Source of the DNA: Prosthecobacter sp.
Lineage (GTDB): Bacteria; Verrucomicrobiota; Verrucomicrobiia; Verrucomicrobiales; Verrucomicrobiaceae
Length of the DNA: 64,000 nt
Assembly: GCF_029946185.1 (NCBI RefSeq)
Contig: NZ_JAQSEA010000046.1
Coordinates: 1-64,000, forward strand
Reading direction: 5' to 3'
Within the stretch, counting starts at the first letter, position 1. Every line of letters begins with the position of its first letter. Made by a program: the position numbers and the translations under genes. The notes beneath the pieces were generated by a model, which saw nothing but the letters and a program-made list of their open reading frames with translations, was not told the origin of the DNA and searched no databases. Of the stretch, positions 47,920 to 57,922 are shown piece after piece.

Positions 47920-50529
47920 TCAGTCCACAAACATAAACTCGTTGGCCAGCATCAACACCTGCACAAGTTGCTCCCAGTTGTTGAGCTGCGAGCGCGGCTG
48001 CGCAGAAAAATCCTTTTCGGCCTCCCAAGTCTGTGCAGGAACGTCATCACCAGCCGCACCCACGTTGCCGGTCTGATGAATCCGCATCGTCCACAAAAAC
48101 TGGTCGCTGTTAAGCACCTCGCCGATGTCCACCACGAAGTCGAGCGTCTCGCCCGCTTTGAACGCCAGCGTATCAAAGTTCAAATCGGCACTGCCCTGGT
48201 GCAGTCTCCCCGCATGCAGTCGCCCCTGCTGGCTATGGCTGATGAAGGAGCGGATGCCATCGCCCGGAGCAGGCTCATGCAGCAAAGTGGACTTCACCGC
48301 ATAAGTCCCGTCCGCAGGCGCGATCCATCGCCGCACCACCGCATGCTTGCGGTCATTCCCCGGATGCCCGCCCGTCGCCGTCAGCTGCGCCCAGCCCAGC
48401 TTCGCATCCGGCCATGCCTCATCCCCCTGCCACGCACTGCCGGTGAAATGCGGCAGCGGTTTGAAGTCCTTCACCCTGCCCCTGCTCTCATCCCACTCTC
48501 CCACGCCATACTGCCACGACTTCGAGTGATCCACCTCCGCGATAACCCGTGGCTCATCCACCTGCACAAACCGCAGCGCCTGCTCCATTTCATCCGCAGT
48601 TGGCACCCGCTGAAACAGATGCCCATAAATGCGCCTCACACGCCCGGCTGCATCGGCCGCTTTGACATCTGCACGCCCCAGCAGCGCCTTCGCCTGCTGC
48701 ACGACAAACGGATGGTTCATGCCAAACAAAGCCTGCTGCGGCACAGTAGTCTCCGTCCGCTGCGGGATGGAAAGATCTGGATTGGCAAAATCAAAGGTGC
48801 GCATCACCGCAGGTAGGTTCTCACGGTCCACCATCGTGTAGAGCGTCCGCCGTTGATTGCCCACCGCAAACAAGGGCAGGGGAGCACCACCCACCTCTAG
48901 GTTCAGCCGTCCTGCAGCCAACAGCCACGCATCACGCGCCTCCTCAAAGCTGAGTCGATGCGGGCTCATGCGCCACAGCAGCCGGTTGTCCGGATCAGCA
49001 TGCGCCGGATCCACCACCCCGCCGCCACTGCTCTGCTGATAAGTCTCCGACATCATGATCAGCCGGTGCATCGCCTTGACGCTCCACCCCGATTCAATGA
49101 AACGCCGCGCAAGCCAGTCCAGCAATTCCGGGTGGCTCGGCGCTGTGCCTTGCTTGCCGAAATCACTCGGCGTACTCACCAGCCCGCGTCCAAAGTGGTG
49201 CTGCCAGATCCGGTTCACCATCACCCTCGCCGTCAGCGGATTGCGCGGATCAATGATCGCCTTGGCAAGCTCCAGCCTCCCACTCCCCTGCGTGAAAGGC
49301 TGCTGCGCGCCGAACAAGCTCAGAAACTGCCGCGGCACCGCATCGCCCTTCGTCAGCGGATTCCCCCGGATGAAAACACGCGGCGTCGCCGCACGCTCAC
49401 GATCCACCAAAACGGTCGCATGGGGTGATGCGGCGCTGTTTTGAATGATGAAGCGGTCCACCTCGCTCTGCGCCTTCCACAGCTCGGTGATGACCCCCGA
49501 GGGGAAATACATCTCATTGTTCGTGATGTGCTCGTCAGGCACGTAAGCCGGTGAATCCGGCCTCTTAAGCACTTCTTCAGTTAGCTCAATCCCCGGATGA
49601 GCCTCCACCCACGCTTTCCAGCGATGCACGATGAAAGGATTGAGATCCTTCACATCGATAATCTGGTCGAAGCCCTGCTCAGGATACTTCTCCAACTCCG
49701 ACAGCGCCTTCTGATAGTCTGCGGCCCGTGCCCGCGTCCTCCCCATCTGCTCCTCACGCCGCTTCGTCATGAGATCATGATTCTTTGTCACCAGCACCGC
49801 CAGTTTCGGATCTTCCCCCGTCGCACACGGCACCACCGCCTCCGCGCAGCTCTGAAACACACCATACAGCGCATAGTAGTCACGCGTTGGAATGGGATCA
49901 AACTTGTGGTCATGGCAGCGCGCGCACGCCACCGTGAGCCCCAGCGTTCCACGCGTCACCACATCAATTCGGTCATCAATGATGTCGTGGGTGACACCAA
50001 GAAAACGCCGCCCCAGCGTGAGAAACCCCATCGCCGCCAGATCAGCCGAGCCCGCTGGCACCACCTGGTCCGCAGCCATCTGCAGCAGCAGAAAGCGGTC
50101 ATACGGCATGTCCTCGCAAAGTGCCCGCACCACCCAGTCCCGATACCCCGTGGCATGCACCCAGCGCTTTTCCTCACGCGCATACACATAGCCCTTGGTA
50201 TCCGAATACCGCGCCACATCCAGCCAGTGACGCGCCCAGTGCTCCCCGTACTGCGGCGAAGCCAGCAGCCTGTCCACGAGTTGCGAAAACGACCCGTCAT
50301 GCTCTCCAGCAGGCGGCAGCCCCGTGAGATCAAAACTGGCACGCCGGACCAAGGTTCGCACATCCGCCCGTGGCGAAGGCTTCAGCCCCTGTTCCACCAG
50401 CTTGCGCCGCACGAATTCGTCAATGCTTCCAGCCGTCCCGGGTCGCAGCGGCTGATACGCCCAGTGCTCCGCCGCGAACACGCTGGCAGACACGAGGAAG
50501 ACACCAAGCTGGACAAGAACACGAAGCAT
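47920..50529 (-). CDS. DUF1549/DUF1553 (PSCyt2/PSD1) protein
   Basis: RRASFDLTGLPPAG; CARCHDHKFDPIPTRDYYALYGVFQS; NRIWQHHFGRGLVSTPSDFGKQG. Confidence 0.94.
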   Translation of the reverse strand: MLRVLVQLGVFLVSASVFAAEHWAYQPLRPGTAGSIDEFVRRKLVEQGLKPSPRADVRTLVRRASFDLTGLPPAGEHDGSFSQLVDRLLASPQYGEHWARHWLDVARYSDTKGYVYAREEKRWVHATGYRDWVVRALCEDMPYDRFLLLQMAADQVVPAGSADLAAMGFLTLGRRFLGVTHDIIDDRIDVVTRGTLGLTVACARCHDHKFDPIPTRDYYALYGVFQSCAEAVVPCATGEDPKLAVLVTKNHDLMTKRREEQMGRTRARAADYQKALSELEKYPEQGFDQIIDVKDLNPFIVHRWKAWVEAHPGIELTEEVLKRPDSPAYVPDEHITNNEMYFPSGVITELWKAQSEVDRFIIQNSAASPHATVLVDRERAATPRVFIRGNPLTKGDAVPRQFLSLFGAQQPFTQGSGRLELAKAIIDPRNPLTARVMVNRIWQHHFGRGLVSTPSDFGKQGTAPSHPELLDWLARRFIESGWSVKAMHRLIMMSETYQQSSGGGVVDPAHADPDNRLLWRMSPHRLSFEEARDAWLLAAGRLNLEVGGAPLPLFAVGNQRRTLYTMVDRENLPAVMRTFDFANPDLSIPQRTETTVPQQALFGMNHPFVVQQAKALLGRADVKAADAAGRVRRIYGHLFQRVPTADEMEQALRFVQVDEPRVIAEVDHSKSWQYGVGEWDESRGRVKDFKPLPHFTGSAWQGDEAWPDAKLGWAQLTATGGHPGNDRKHAVVRRWIAPADGTYAVKSTLLHEPAPGDGIRSFISHSQQGRLHAGRLHQGSADLNFDTLAFKAGETLDFVVDIGEVLNSDQFLWTMRIHQTGNVGAAGDDVPAQTWEAEKDFSAQPRSQLNNWEQLVQVLMLANEFMFVD

Positions 50530-50583
50530 GAAGCTCTTACTACGTCCGCAGACAGCACAGTCCTTCCATTCCGATGACTCGGC

Positions 50584-53500
50584 TCAATCCTGCACCCGAA
50601 TTTGCACGCGGCCACGCCTGCGTCGCGAGACCAACGCAGCGCATCCAAGCAAGATCAGCACCACACGCCCCGGTTCCGGCACCACGACAATAATGCCGCT
50701 GGTCGTGAACTGGCTCACATCCCATGCAAGGCCCCCGCTCAGCGTGGGCAGGTTAAACTGGCTGGCATCATCCCCAGAACCATCGCGATAGTTGGTTCCG
50801 ACATCAAATCCGGTGAAGTCCGTGATCACCAGGCCGGACCAGTCGAGGAGATTGTAGATCTGGCCATACTCGGCGCTGAAGCCACTGGTGCGAACCTCCA
50901 AAGTTCCGGAGACAGTCAGATTGTAGCCCGACGCATCACCGGCGTTGTTGAACGAAAGCAGATCGTGGCTGCCGCTTCCAAGTCCTTCAGAGCGGCTGAT
51001 GTCATTGACATACGTGATGTAGCCAGCGCTTCCGACCACGTTGCCACCAAAGGTCGGATCAACACTTCCGGTGTTATTGGCCGTGCCAATGTCCAGAATG
51101 ACCTGCCCACCCATGCTCTGAGTGCCGCCACCGGTGACAGGAGTGAAATTGAGAGTGCCAAAAGAACTCGCAGCCGTGCTGTCTCCCGCATGCACCGTGG
51201 AGCCGCTTTCAGCCGTAAAGTTCGGGCCCTGAATGATCCCCGTGCCAAAGAGAGTGCCACCACTCTGCACAGTGACGTCTCCTGTGCCGGTCTGGCCTGC
51301 GCCACCACTCCCGACCTGCAATTGCCCGGCATTCACCGTCGTCGCACCGGTGTAGGTGTTGTCACCCGTGAGCACCCACGTGCCGGGCGTGTCGATCTTG
51401 GTGACACCGCCCGTGCCGGAGATCGTACCGCTGATCGTCCCTGTGCCTGCACCACGCATGTAAAGCGTATGACTGCCGAGATCGAAGTCCCCGGACAATG
51501 TGACCCGGTCCGCTGTAGCGGTGGCGGTGGCTGTATTGCCTGCGGAGATCGTGGCATCACCACTGAGAATGAAATGGTTGGCCTGCGTGGTGTTGCTGCT
51601 GAAGGTGAAAGCTGTCGGTGTGCCGACGAATCCTGCCACCCAGGTGTTCTGGTTTCCGCCTTGGAGGGTCACATCACCGCTGCCCAGTGCCCCGCTGGCA
51701 GTGACCGTAAAAAGATCCCAGGCACCATTGATGCCACTATCCGCAATCCACAGCGTCCCGCCGGAGTAATCGTTGGCCGCATGGGTCAGGGTGAGACCAC
51801 CCGCTCCACCAATGCCATCGAAGATCAGTTTGCCGGTCCCAGACACTTTTCCATTAAACGTGGTGCCGTAGGTTCCGGCGCGGAAACTCAGGCTCAGGGC
51901 ATCAATCTGTATCCCCGGTGTGACGCCAAAGACACCCAGATAATTTGTCTCAAACACCGCTTGCGTGGCACCATCAGCCACGAATCGCAGCGTGCCGGTA
52001 TCACCCAGAGTTTGGCTGTTGGAGGTCCCAGGATTGTTGTCCCAATCAATCCGGTTCAAGGTCAGCGTGCCCCCACCGAGTGTCAGAGTGGGAATCGTGG
52101 TGGCAAAAGTCCCGCTCAAGCTTCGAATCGTCTCGTTAAATCCCCCGAGATTCCAGGTGCCCCCGTTGAGCTGTACAATCGCATCATCGGCAATCTGATC
52201 TGCCGCCGCGAGCTTCAAGGTGCCGCCGGTGTTGACCACGATGTCATTGGTCCCGGCTACACCATCCCCGGCGATGGCATTGCCACCGGTCACGTTGTGC
52301 AGTTCCATGATGCCTGTGCTGACGGTGGTCAGGCCGGTGTAGGTATTGGCCGCTGCCAGACTCACGGTGCCAGCCCCGCTTTTGGTCAAACCACCGGTCC
52401 CGCTGATGACATTGGCAACAGTGAGCGTAACAGTGGCGTCCGCACCGAGACTGCCGCCGTTGCTCCCCAGCATGATGCCACGGTTCGTGTCATTGATGGT
52501 GAAGCTCGCGGCCGCCGTGAGGGTGGCCCCCGTTCCGTTCAGAGTGATCTGCCCTGCGGTGAAGACCCCAGGCGCGGTGCCGAGATTCGACTCATCGCTT
52601 ATGCGGAGCATTCCCCCCGTGATGACTGTCGCGCCCGTGTAAGTGTTGGCTGCGGTGAGTGTCGTGATTCCCGTGCCTGCCTGTGTCAGTCCTCCATTGC
52701 CCGAGATCACGCTGTTGATCGTGACATTGCCCGATCCGTTGACCGCAATCCCATTGGCCGTCGTGAGGATCTGTCCTGCCGCTGAACTCACCGTGTAATC
52801 CGTTCCGATGGTGTTGGTGAAAGTGACGGCACCCACGCTGATGTTCGATTGCAGAATCGGCGTGAAGCTTGCGGCACCGTCCGCAAAGATCACATCGTCC
52901 CCATTTTGAAAGACGCTGTCTTTGGCGTTCGACCAGTTCGCGGTGATTCCGACGTCCCAGTAGTTGGGGTGGGTGCTGTCTCCACCCACCCACGTGTTGG
53001 TGAGATAACCCAGATCGACCATGATCGCGTCGATCCCGTTGTCGATGAAACCTCCCGCTCCGTGTGCGCTGACGGTGCTGGTTCCCAGAGAAAACCGGTT
53101 CACATCACCCATGAATCCACCGCTTCCATAAGTGAGTACTTTGATCGCTCCCGTGCCGATGCCAGTGATGTTGATGGTGAAGCCGCCCACATCAAGGGCG
53201 CTCACATCCAGGCTGCCCGTCAAAGTGGAACCCAGGGCCGTCGCAGTATCAGCGTTGATGTCGAGGGTGTGGGTGCTGCCCAGGAAAACAAGGTTCCCTG
53301 TGGTGCTGCCTTCTCCGCCGAGTTCGGCTCCCGCCTGCACCGTGATGCTGGAAAGATTGGTGCCACCGATGAAAAGGCTGCCCCCGCTGACGGTGGTGGT
53401 GCCGATGTACGTGTTGTTGCCTGCGAGCATGAGGGTGCCACTGCCCACTTTGATGACGTTGTTGTTGAAGGCACCTTGCAGCACGCCGTAAAAAGTGGTG

Positions 53501-56500
53501 CTCTGGTTGTTGGCACCCACGCTGAGATTGGAAACCGCGAGATCGAAATCGGCGCTGCCTTTCAGCCCGCCAATGCTGTACGTGGTGCCTTCGCCCAAGG
53601 TGAGGTTGGCGCTCTGGGTGCCGGCGCTGCCGGTGTCCAGCGTGCTGTTTTGCAGTGCGTTCGCATGGGCAAGCACGATCATGCCGCCTTCGATTCGCGT
53701 GTCACCCGAGTAGGTGCTCGCCACAGTGAGGTTGAGCGTACCCGCGCCTACTTTCACCAGACCGCCCGTGCCGGTCAGTACACCGGTGAAGACGGTGGTC
53801 TCATTGTTGGCCCCGACACTCAGAGTGTTCGCCCCCAAGGCCACCGTGTCATTGCCTGCGAGCCCGCCAAGATTGTATGTGTTCGCCCCCCCAAGCGTGA
53901 AGGTGACGTTGCCTGCGGTGGCCGTGGTCAGCGTACTGTTTTGCAAGGCATTCACATTCCCTAGCGCCAGCGTGCCGAGATTGGCCAGCGTCGCGCCTGA
54001 GTAGGTGTTCGCGGCCGTGAGGGCCAGCGTACCTGCTCCAGATTGGGTAAGGATTCCCGTGCCCGCAATGACATTGGCCACCGTCAACGTAGTGGAGCCA
54101 TTCACCGAAAGAGTGCCACCCGCCGCAGCAAGCGTGATGCCGCGATTAACGTCATCAATGCTGAAGCTGGCGGTGGTGTTCAGCGTTCCACCCCCAAGAA
54201 TGAGCTGGTCAGCGGTGAAGCTCAGCGGACCATTCCCAAGATTTTGCTCGTTCGAAATTCGCAGCGTCCCGCCACCCACGGCGGTGCGTCCGGTGTACGT
54301 GTTCGTGCCTGCTAGGACGATGATGCCTGCACCCGAAGTGGTGACGCTGACAACTCCTCCACCATTGTCAGTGATCGTGGAATTCACCGTCAGCAGGTTG
54401 CTCGCATGATTGTTCGTCAGGTAAAGCGTGCCCGCTGTCGCAGCCGCTCCCCCAGCCGTAAGGACGCCATCATCAGCACTCGCACCGAGGGTCAGTGCAC
54501 CTGCATTGCTGGCCACCATGATGCCGCCTTCCGCACCAAGGCGCAAAACATCGCCAGTGCCCGGATCATACGTGGCCGTACCGCCAGCAGCGTTTTGCAG
54601 CAGGGTATTGATGTCCGTGGTTCCTGCCGCAGTCGGGCTGATGCTTCCGCTCGCACCTGCCTCAATGATGCGCACATTGGCCCCGGCATTGGAGGCAATC
54701 GTTCCTCCCAGTCTGGATACATCCGTGTAGGTAGTCAGAGCCACGATGTTGCCACCGGCCGCATTCGTACTGTTGACCGCCCATGCATTCCCCACCCGCG
54801 CCCAGCCTCCCAGAATGCCATTGGTGTTGGTCGTGTCCGTCGTGATGCCATTGGTGGCGCTCTGCACGCCCGTTGGCAGCGTAAAATTCACCGTCGCTCC
54901 AGCATTGAGCGTGATGGCCCCGAGATTAAGCACCGTCCCATCCGACGCGTTGGAAGGAAGTGTGACCGTGACACCCGAAGCTCCGGCATTAAGATTTAAA
55001 CCGGAGAAGCTTTGGGAGGTGATGAGGTTGTTCGCCGTGACGGAGATGGTGGCACCGGAGCCTGCCACGGTCGGCGCGGCGCTGATGATAAACACAGTAG
55101 CACTCTGTACGCTGACCACATAGGCACCCGCAGCAAAGTTGGCATTGGAAACTAGCTGCCCTGGTGCCAGGCCGGCCGTGGAGGCCACGGTGATACTATC
55201 AGTGTTGATCGCCCAGCTGCCGTTCGTGAGTGTGGTGGCGGTGCCATTGCTTCTGCCAGTCAGTTGAAAAATGCCGCCTCCCAGCGTCAGGGGGGCGGCA
55301 CTGGTGAGGTAGTCGCTCACAGTTCCTGCCCCGCTCTGACCTGTGGCGGCGCGGGCAAAGTTCAAATTCACCGTGCCCCCGTTGACCGTGAGGCCTCCTG
55401 TGGTGGTGCTGAGCCCCGTCAGAGTGAAGGTGCCCGTGCCGACCTTGGTCACTGAAACTGCTCCGGTGAACCTGCCGTCAAAGGTGGTGTTGGTATTGTT
55501 GAGCCCGGTGGTCAGCGTGGCGGTCGTGGCACTGGTGATGACGCGGTCATAGCCAGGACGCACCGAGTAGACGGTGGTGGAGATGGCGGCCACCGCCTGG
55601 TCAAAACCATTGAGGTCCAAGGTGGCCAGGCTGGCGCTGTAGCTCGTGCTGAAGTTGACGGCGGCGCTGCTGGAAAAGACATTGGCCAGGCCGGCCTTCA
55701 AAGTGCCTGCGTAGAGACTGGTCGTCCCGTAGGTGCTGCCCACCACGCCGAGCACGATAGTTTTGCCGGCATTATCCATGTACACGGTGCCGCTACCGCC
55801 CAGCGCGAGTGGCTTGCCGGTGATGTTCATGGTCGTCGCCGCCTGCACCACAAAAGAGGTGCCGCCATTGCCATTGGTGGTGGAGATGCCTCCCGTCAAA
55901 TTCAGGGTCCCGTTGCTTTGCCAGCGCACGCTGTTGCTCAGACGAATGGCACCCGTAAGTGTGTTCGTACCGATGTTTTCCATCATGAGGTAGCCGGAAA
56001 TTCCGTTGGTGAGGTCATCCAGCCAGATCGACTCCGCCGTGGTGATGCTGCCCGCCAGCGACAAGCTGCCGCTTATGCCAACACGCGTGCCGCCCGCAGT
56101 GGAGCCGAGCGCGTTGTTGTTCGCCACGGACAGCTTGCCCCGGGAGATGGAGGTCACCCCGGTGTAGGTGTTGCTGCCTGAAAGGGTGAGGAGGCCGAGC
56201 CCGCCCTTCGTCACGGTGGAGCCCGTCACGCTGTCGCTGATGATGCCGGACACCGTGATGGCGCGGAGGGCACTGCTGTCCCCGTTGAAGAACACCAGCT
56301 CATGGCTGGCACCGATGGTGACATTGCCGCTCACGATGAGCGCGCCAGCACCTGCGGTCAGGATGCCATTGGCCGCGAAATTGCCGGCGATGGTACCGGC
56401 CGCACCGGTGTAGCGCAGCGTGTTGAAGGTCGCTCCCTCACCTACGGTGCCGACGGCGGCCACATCGTAATTAACCAGTCCGGTGGTGTCCGAGACGGCT

Positions 56501-57138
56501 GCCGCTGTGGCTGCTGCTGTGCCGTCGGCATAAAGGACGAGGTTGTTGCTGCCGTCGATCATGGCATACCGTGCGGAGGTGCCGCTGCCAATGGTGGCCC
56601 ACGGGCCGATGATGCCAGTGGCGTCGTTGAAGATGTTCGTGGTGTTCACCACACCGGCGCCCTGCACGTTGAGTGTGGCCCCCGCACCACGGGTCACAGC
56701 CCCGGTGTTCAACGTCAGCGTCCGACCAGCGGCAATATTCCAATACTGGGCAACGGCGGTCCTCAGCGTCAGCCCGGACTGAATGGTGAGATCTTGCGTG
56801 GCAGCGCTCATGTCGATGCTGATGCCTGCCTGCCCGGCGCTGAGAGTCAGGGTGTTTCCCGCGCCAATCGTGACTAGGCCTCCCGGGTCCGCGATTCGGA
56901 TGCCCTGCCAGGTCACATTTCCCCCGAGAACTGTGCTGTTTGCCCCGGTGACGACATTGGTCCAGACTGCCATATTTCCAAAGTCGGGCACGCCAGGGCT
57001 CCAGCTCCCGGCGTTGTTCAGATTGGTCGTATTATTTGCCTTGATCCGGTCCGCCGCCTGCGCGGACGTGCTGATGAGCAGCACACTCAAGGTGCATGCG
57101 AGAGCGAGGCAGGTTTTTGAAAAAGAAGGCATGGGCAT
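50584..57138 (-). CDS. Giant (2184 aa) PATR-repeat protein with PEP-CTERM sorting signal
   Basis: Signal peptide MPMPSFSKTCLALACTLSVLLISTSAQA; many NTYTGATxVxxG repeats; VVPEPGRVVLILLGCAALVSRRRRGRVQIRVQD at the C-terminus. Confidence 0.9.
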   Translation of the reverse strand: MPMPSFSKTCLALACTLSVLLISTSAQAADRIKANNTTNLNNAGSWSPGVPDFGNMAVWTNVVTGANSTVLGGNVTWQGIRIADPGGLVTIGAGNTLTLSAGQAGISIDMSAATQDLTIQSGLTLRTAVAQYWNIAAGRTLTLNTGAVTRGAGATLNVQGAGVVNTTNIFNDATGIIGPWATIGSGTSARYAMIDGSNNLVLYADGTAAATAAAVSDTTGLVNYDVAAVGTVGEGATFNTLRYTGAAGTIAGNFAANGILTAGAGALIVSGNVTIGASHELVFFNGDSSALRAITVSGIISDSVTGSTVTKGGLGLLTLSGSNTYTGVTSISRGKLSVANNNALGSTAGGTRVGISGSLSLAGSITTAESIWLDDLTNGISGYLMMENIGTNTLTGAIRLSNSVRWQSNGTLNLTGGISTTNGNGGTSFVVQAATTMNITGKPLALGGSGTVYMDNAGKTIVLGVVGSTYGTTSLYAGTLKAGLANVFSSSAAVNFSTSYSASLATLDLNGFDQAVAAISTTVYSVRPGYDRVITSATTATLTTGLNNTNTTFDGRFTGAVSVTKVGTGTFTLTGLSTTTGGLTVNGGTVNLNFARAATGQSGAGTVSDYLTSAAPLTLGGGIFQLTGRSNGTATTLTNGSWAINTDSITVASTAGLAPGQLVSNANFAAGAYVVSVQSATVFIISAAPTVAGSGATISVTANNLITSQSFSGLNLNAGASGVTVTLPSNASDGTVLNLGAITLNAGATVNFTLPTGVQSATNGITTDTTNTNGILGGWARVGNAWAVNSTNAAGGNIVALTTYTDVSRLGGTIASNAGANVRIIEAGASGSISPTAAGTTDINTLLQNAAGGTATYDPGTGDVLRLGAEGGIMVASNAGALTLGASADDGVLTAGGAAATAGTLYLTNNHASNLLTVNSTITDNGGGVVSVTTSGAGIIVLAGTNTYTGRTAVGGGTLRISNEQNLGNGPLSFTADQLILGGGTLNTTASFSIDDVNRGITLAAAGGTLSVNGSTTLTVANVIAGTGILTQSGAGTLALTAANTYSGATLANLGTLALGNVNALQNSTLTTATAGNVTFTLGGANTYNLGGLAGNDTVALGANTLSVGANNETTVFTGVLTGTGGLVKVGAGTLNLTVASTYSGDTRIEGGMIVLAHANALQNSTLDTGSAGTQSANLTLGEGTTYSIGGLKGSADFDLAVSNLSVGANNQSTTFYGVLQGAFNNNVIKVGSGTLMLAGNNTYIGTTTVSGGSLFIGGTNLSSITVQAGAELGGEGSTTGNLVFLGSTHTLDINADTATALGSTLTGSLDVSALDVGGFTINITGIGTGAIKVLTYGSGGFMGDVNRFSLGTSTVSAHGAGGFIDNGIDAIMVDLGYLTNTWVGGDSTHPNYWDVGITANWSNAKDSVFQNGDDVIFADGAASFTPILQSNISVGAVTFTNTIGTDYTVSSAAGQILTTANGIAVNGSGNVTINSVISGNGGLTQAGTGITTLTAANTYTGATVITGGMLRISDESNLGTAPGVFTAGQITLNGTGATLTAAASFTINDTNRGIMLGSNGGSLGADATVTLTVANVISGTGGLTKSGAGTVSLAAANTYTGLTTVSTGIMELHNVTGGNAIAGDGVAGTNDIVVNTGGTLKLAAADQIADDAIVQLNGGTWNLGGFNETIRSLSGTFATTIPTLTLGGGTLTLNRIDWDNNPGTSNSQTLGDTGTLRFVADGATQAVFETNYLGVFGVTPGIQIDALSLSFRAGTYGTTFNGKVSGTGKLIFDGIGGAGGLTLTHAANDYSGGTLWIADSGINGAWDLFTVTASGALGSGDVTLQGGNQNTWVAGFVGTPTAFTFSSNTTQANHFILSGDATISAGNTATATATADRVTLSGDFDLGSHTLYMRGAGTGTISGTISGTGGVTKIDTPGTWVLTGDNTYTGATTVNAGQLQVGSGGAGQTGTGDVTVQSGGTLFGTGIIQGPNFTAESGSTVHAGDSTAASSFGTLNFTPVTGGGTQSMGGQVILDIGTANNTGSVDPTFGGNVVGSAGYITYVNDISRSEGLGSGSHDLLSFNNAGDASGYNLTVSGTLEVRTSGFSAEYGQIYNLLDWSGLVITDFTGFDVGTNYRDGSGDDASQFNLPTLSGGLAWDVSQFTTSGIIVVVPEPGRVVLILLGCAALVSRRRRGRVQIRVQD

Positions 57139-57147
57139 GATGGCTGA

Positions 57148-57185
57148 GCCCTTCAGGTCAGCGGTGGGTTTCAGACCGGAAGGGC
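57148..57185 (-). promoter_or_regulatory. 5'-UTR hairpin overlapping the putative Shine-Dalgarno of the giant PATR gene
   Basis: Minus-strand RNA: GCCCUUC-C-GGUC-(14-nt loop)-GACC-U-GAAGGGC, followed by UCAGCCAUC-AUG. Confidence 0.5.
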
Positions 57186-57287
57186 AACCCGTTCAGTCGT
57201 CGCTTTTTGGCCGTTTTACAGAGACAACACATAAAGATTTGGCTAACTGGAAATCGACACGGGCAGCGTACAGGATTAGGTCATCGT

Positions 57288-57887
57288 ATGTTTACTGGAC
57301 TCGTTGAAACCACCGGCAAAGTCATCTCCTTGGAACCTCGCGGCGAAAGCGCGCGTCTCAGCCTGCATGTCGGAGAACTCGCTGCAGAACTGGCGTATGG
57401 CGAGAGCGTCGCGGTAAACGGCTGCTGCCTCACCGTCACCACCAAGGACGCCGCCGCACAAACCGCGTGCTTCGATCTCCTCATGCAAACCTTGAAGGTC
57501 ACAAGCCTCGGCGATCTGCAAACCGGGTCGCTCGTCAATCTCGAACGCGCCATGGCCATCGGCGCACGCTTTGGCGGCCACTTCGTCCAAGGTCATGTGG
57601 ATGCCACCGTGAAGGTCCTCGACTGGAGCGCGCACGGCCAGGACCACCGCCTCGAAGTCGAACTCCCACCCGAGCATCGCGGCCTCATCATCCCCAAAGG
57701 CTCCATCTGTCTCGACGGTATATCCCTGACCGCCGCAGAAGTGACAGACAGCACCGTCGTGTGCTGGATCATCCCTCACACCTTTCAGCTCACCAACCTT
57801 CACACCAAGCAGCCCGGTGATCGTCTCAACGTGGAGTTTGATATGCTCGGCAAATACGTGCGCGAGCTCATGCGCGCCACGAAGTGA
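57288..57887 (+). CDS. ribE: Riboflavin synthase alpha subunit
   Basis: MFTGLVETTGKVISLEPRG...VNGCCLTVT...GGHFVQGHVDAT. Confidence 0.95.
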   Translation: MFTGLVETTGKVISLEPRGESARLSLHVGELAAELAYGESVAVNGCCLTVTTKDAAAQTACFDLLMQTLKVTSLGDLQTGSLVNLERAMAIGARFGGHFVQGHVDATVKVLDWSAHGQDHRLEVELPPEHRGLIIPKGSICLDGISLTAAEVTDSTVVCWIIPHTFQLTNLHTKQPGDRLNVEFDMLGKYVRELMRATK

Positions 57888-57922
57888 GCGTCCACCCGAC
57901 CGAGCAGGCCGTTATAACTCCG

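Noticed and set aside
50602-52785. 727-aa plus-strand ORF
   Set aside because: Antisense to the giant PATR gene; low-complexity composition explained by the high-GC repeat coding strand; no recognisable domain or start context.
57139-57287. Possible FMN riboswitch upstream of ribE
   Set aside because: The conserved RFN core (AGGGGCGGGG...CCCCACCGGCGGT-type) is not present; the hairpin there reads better as the leader of the divergent PATR gene.
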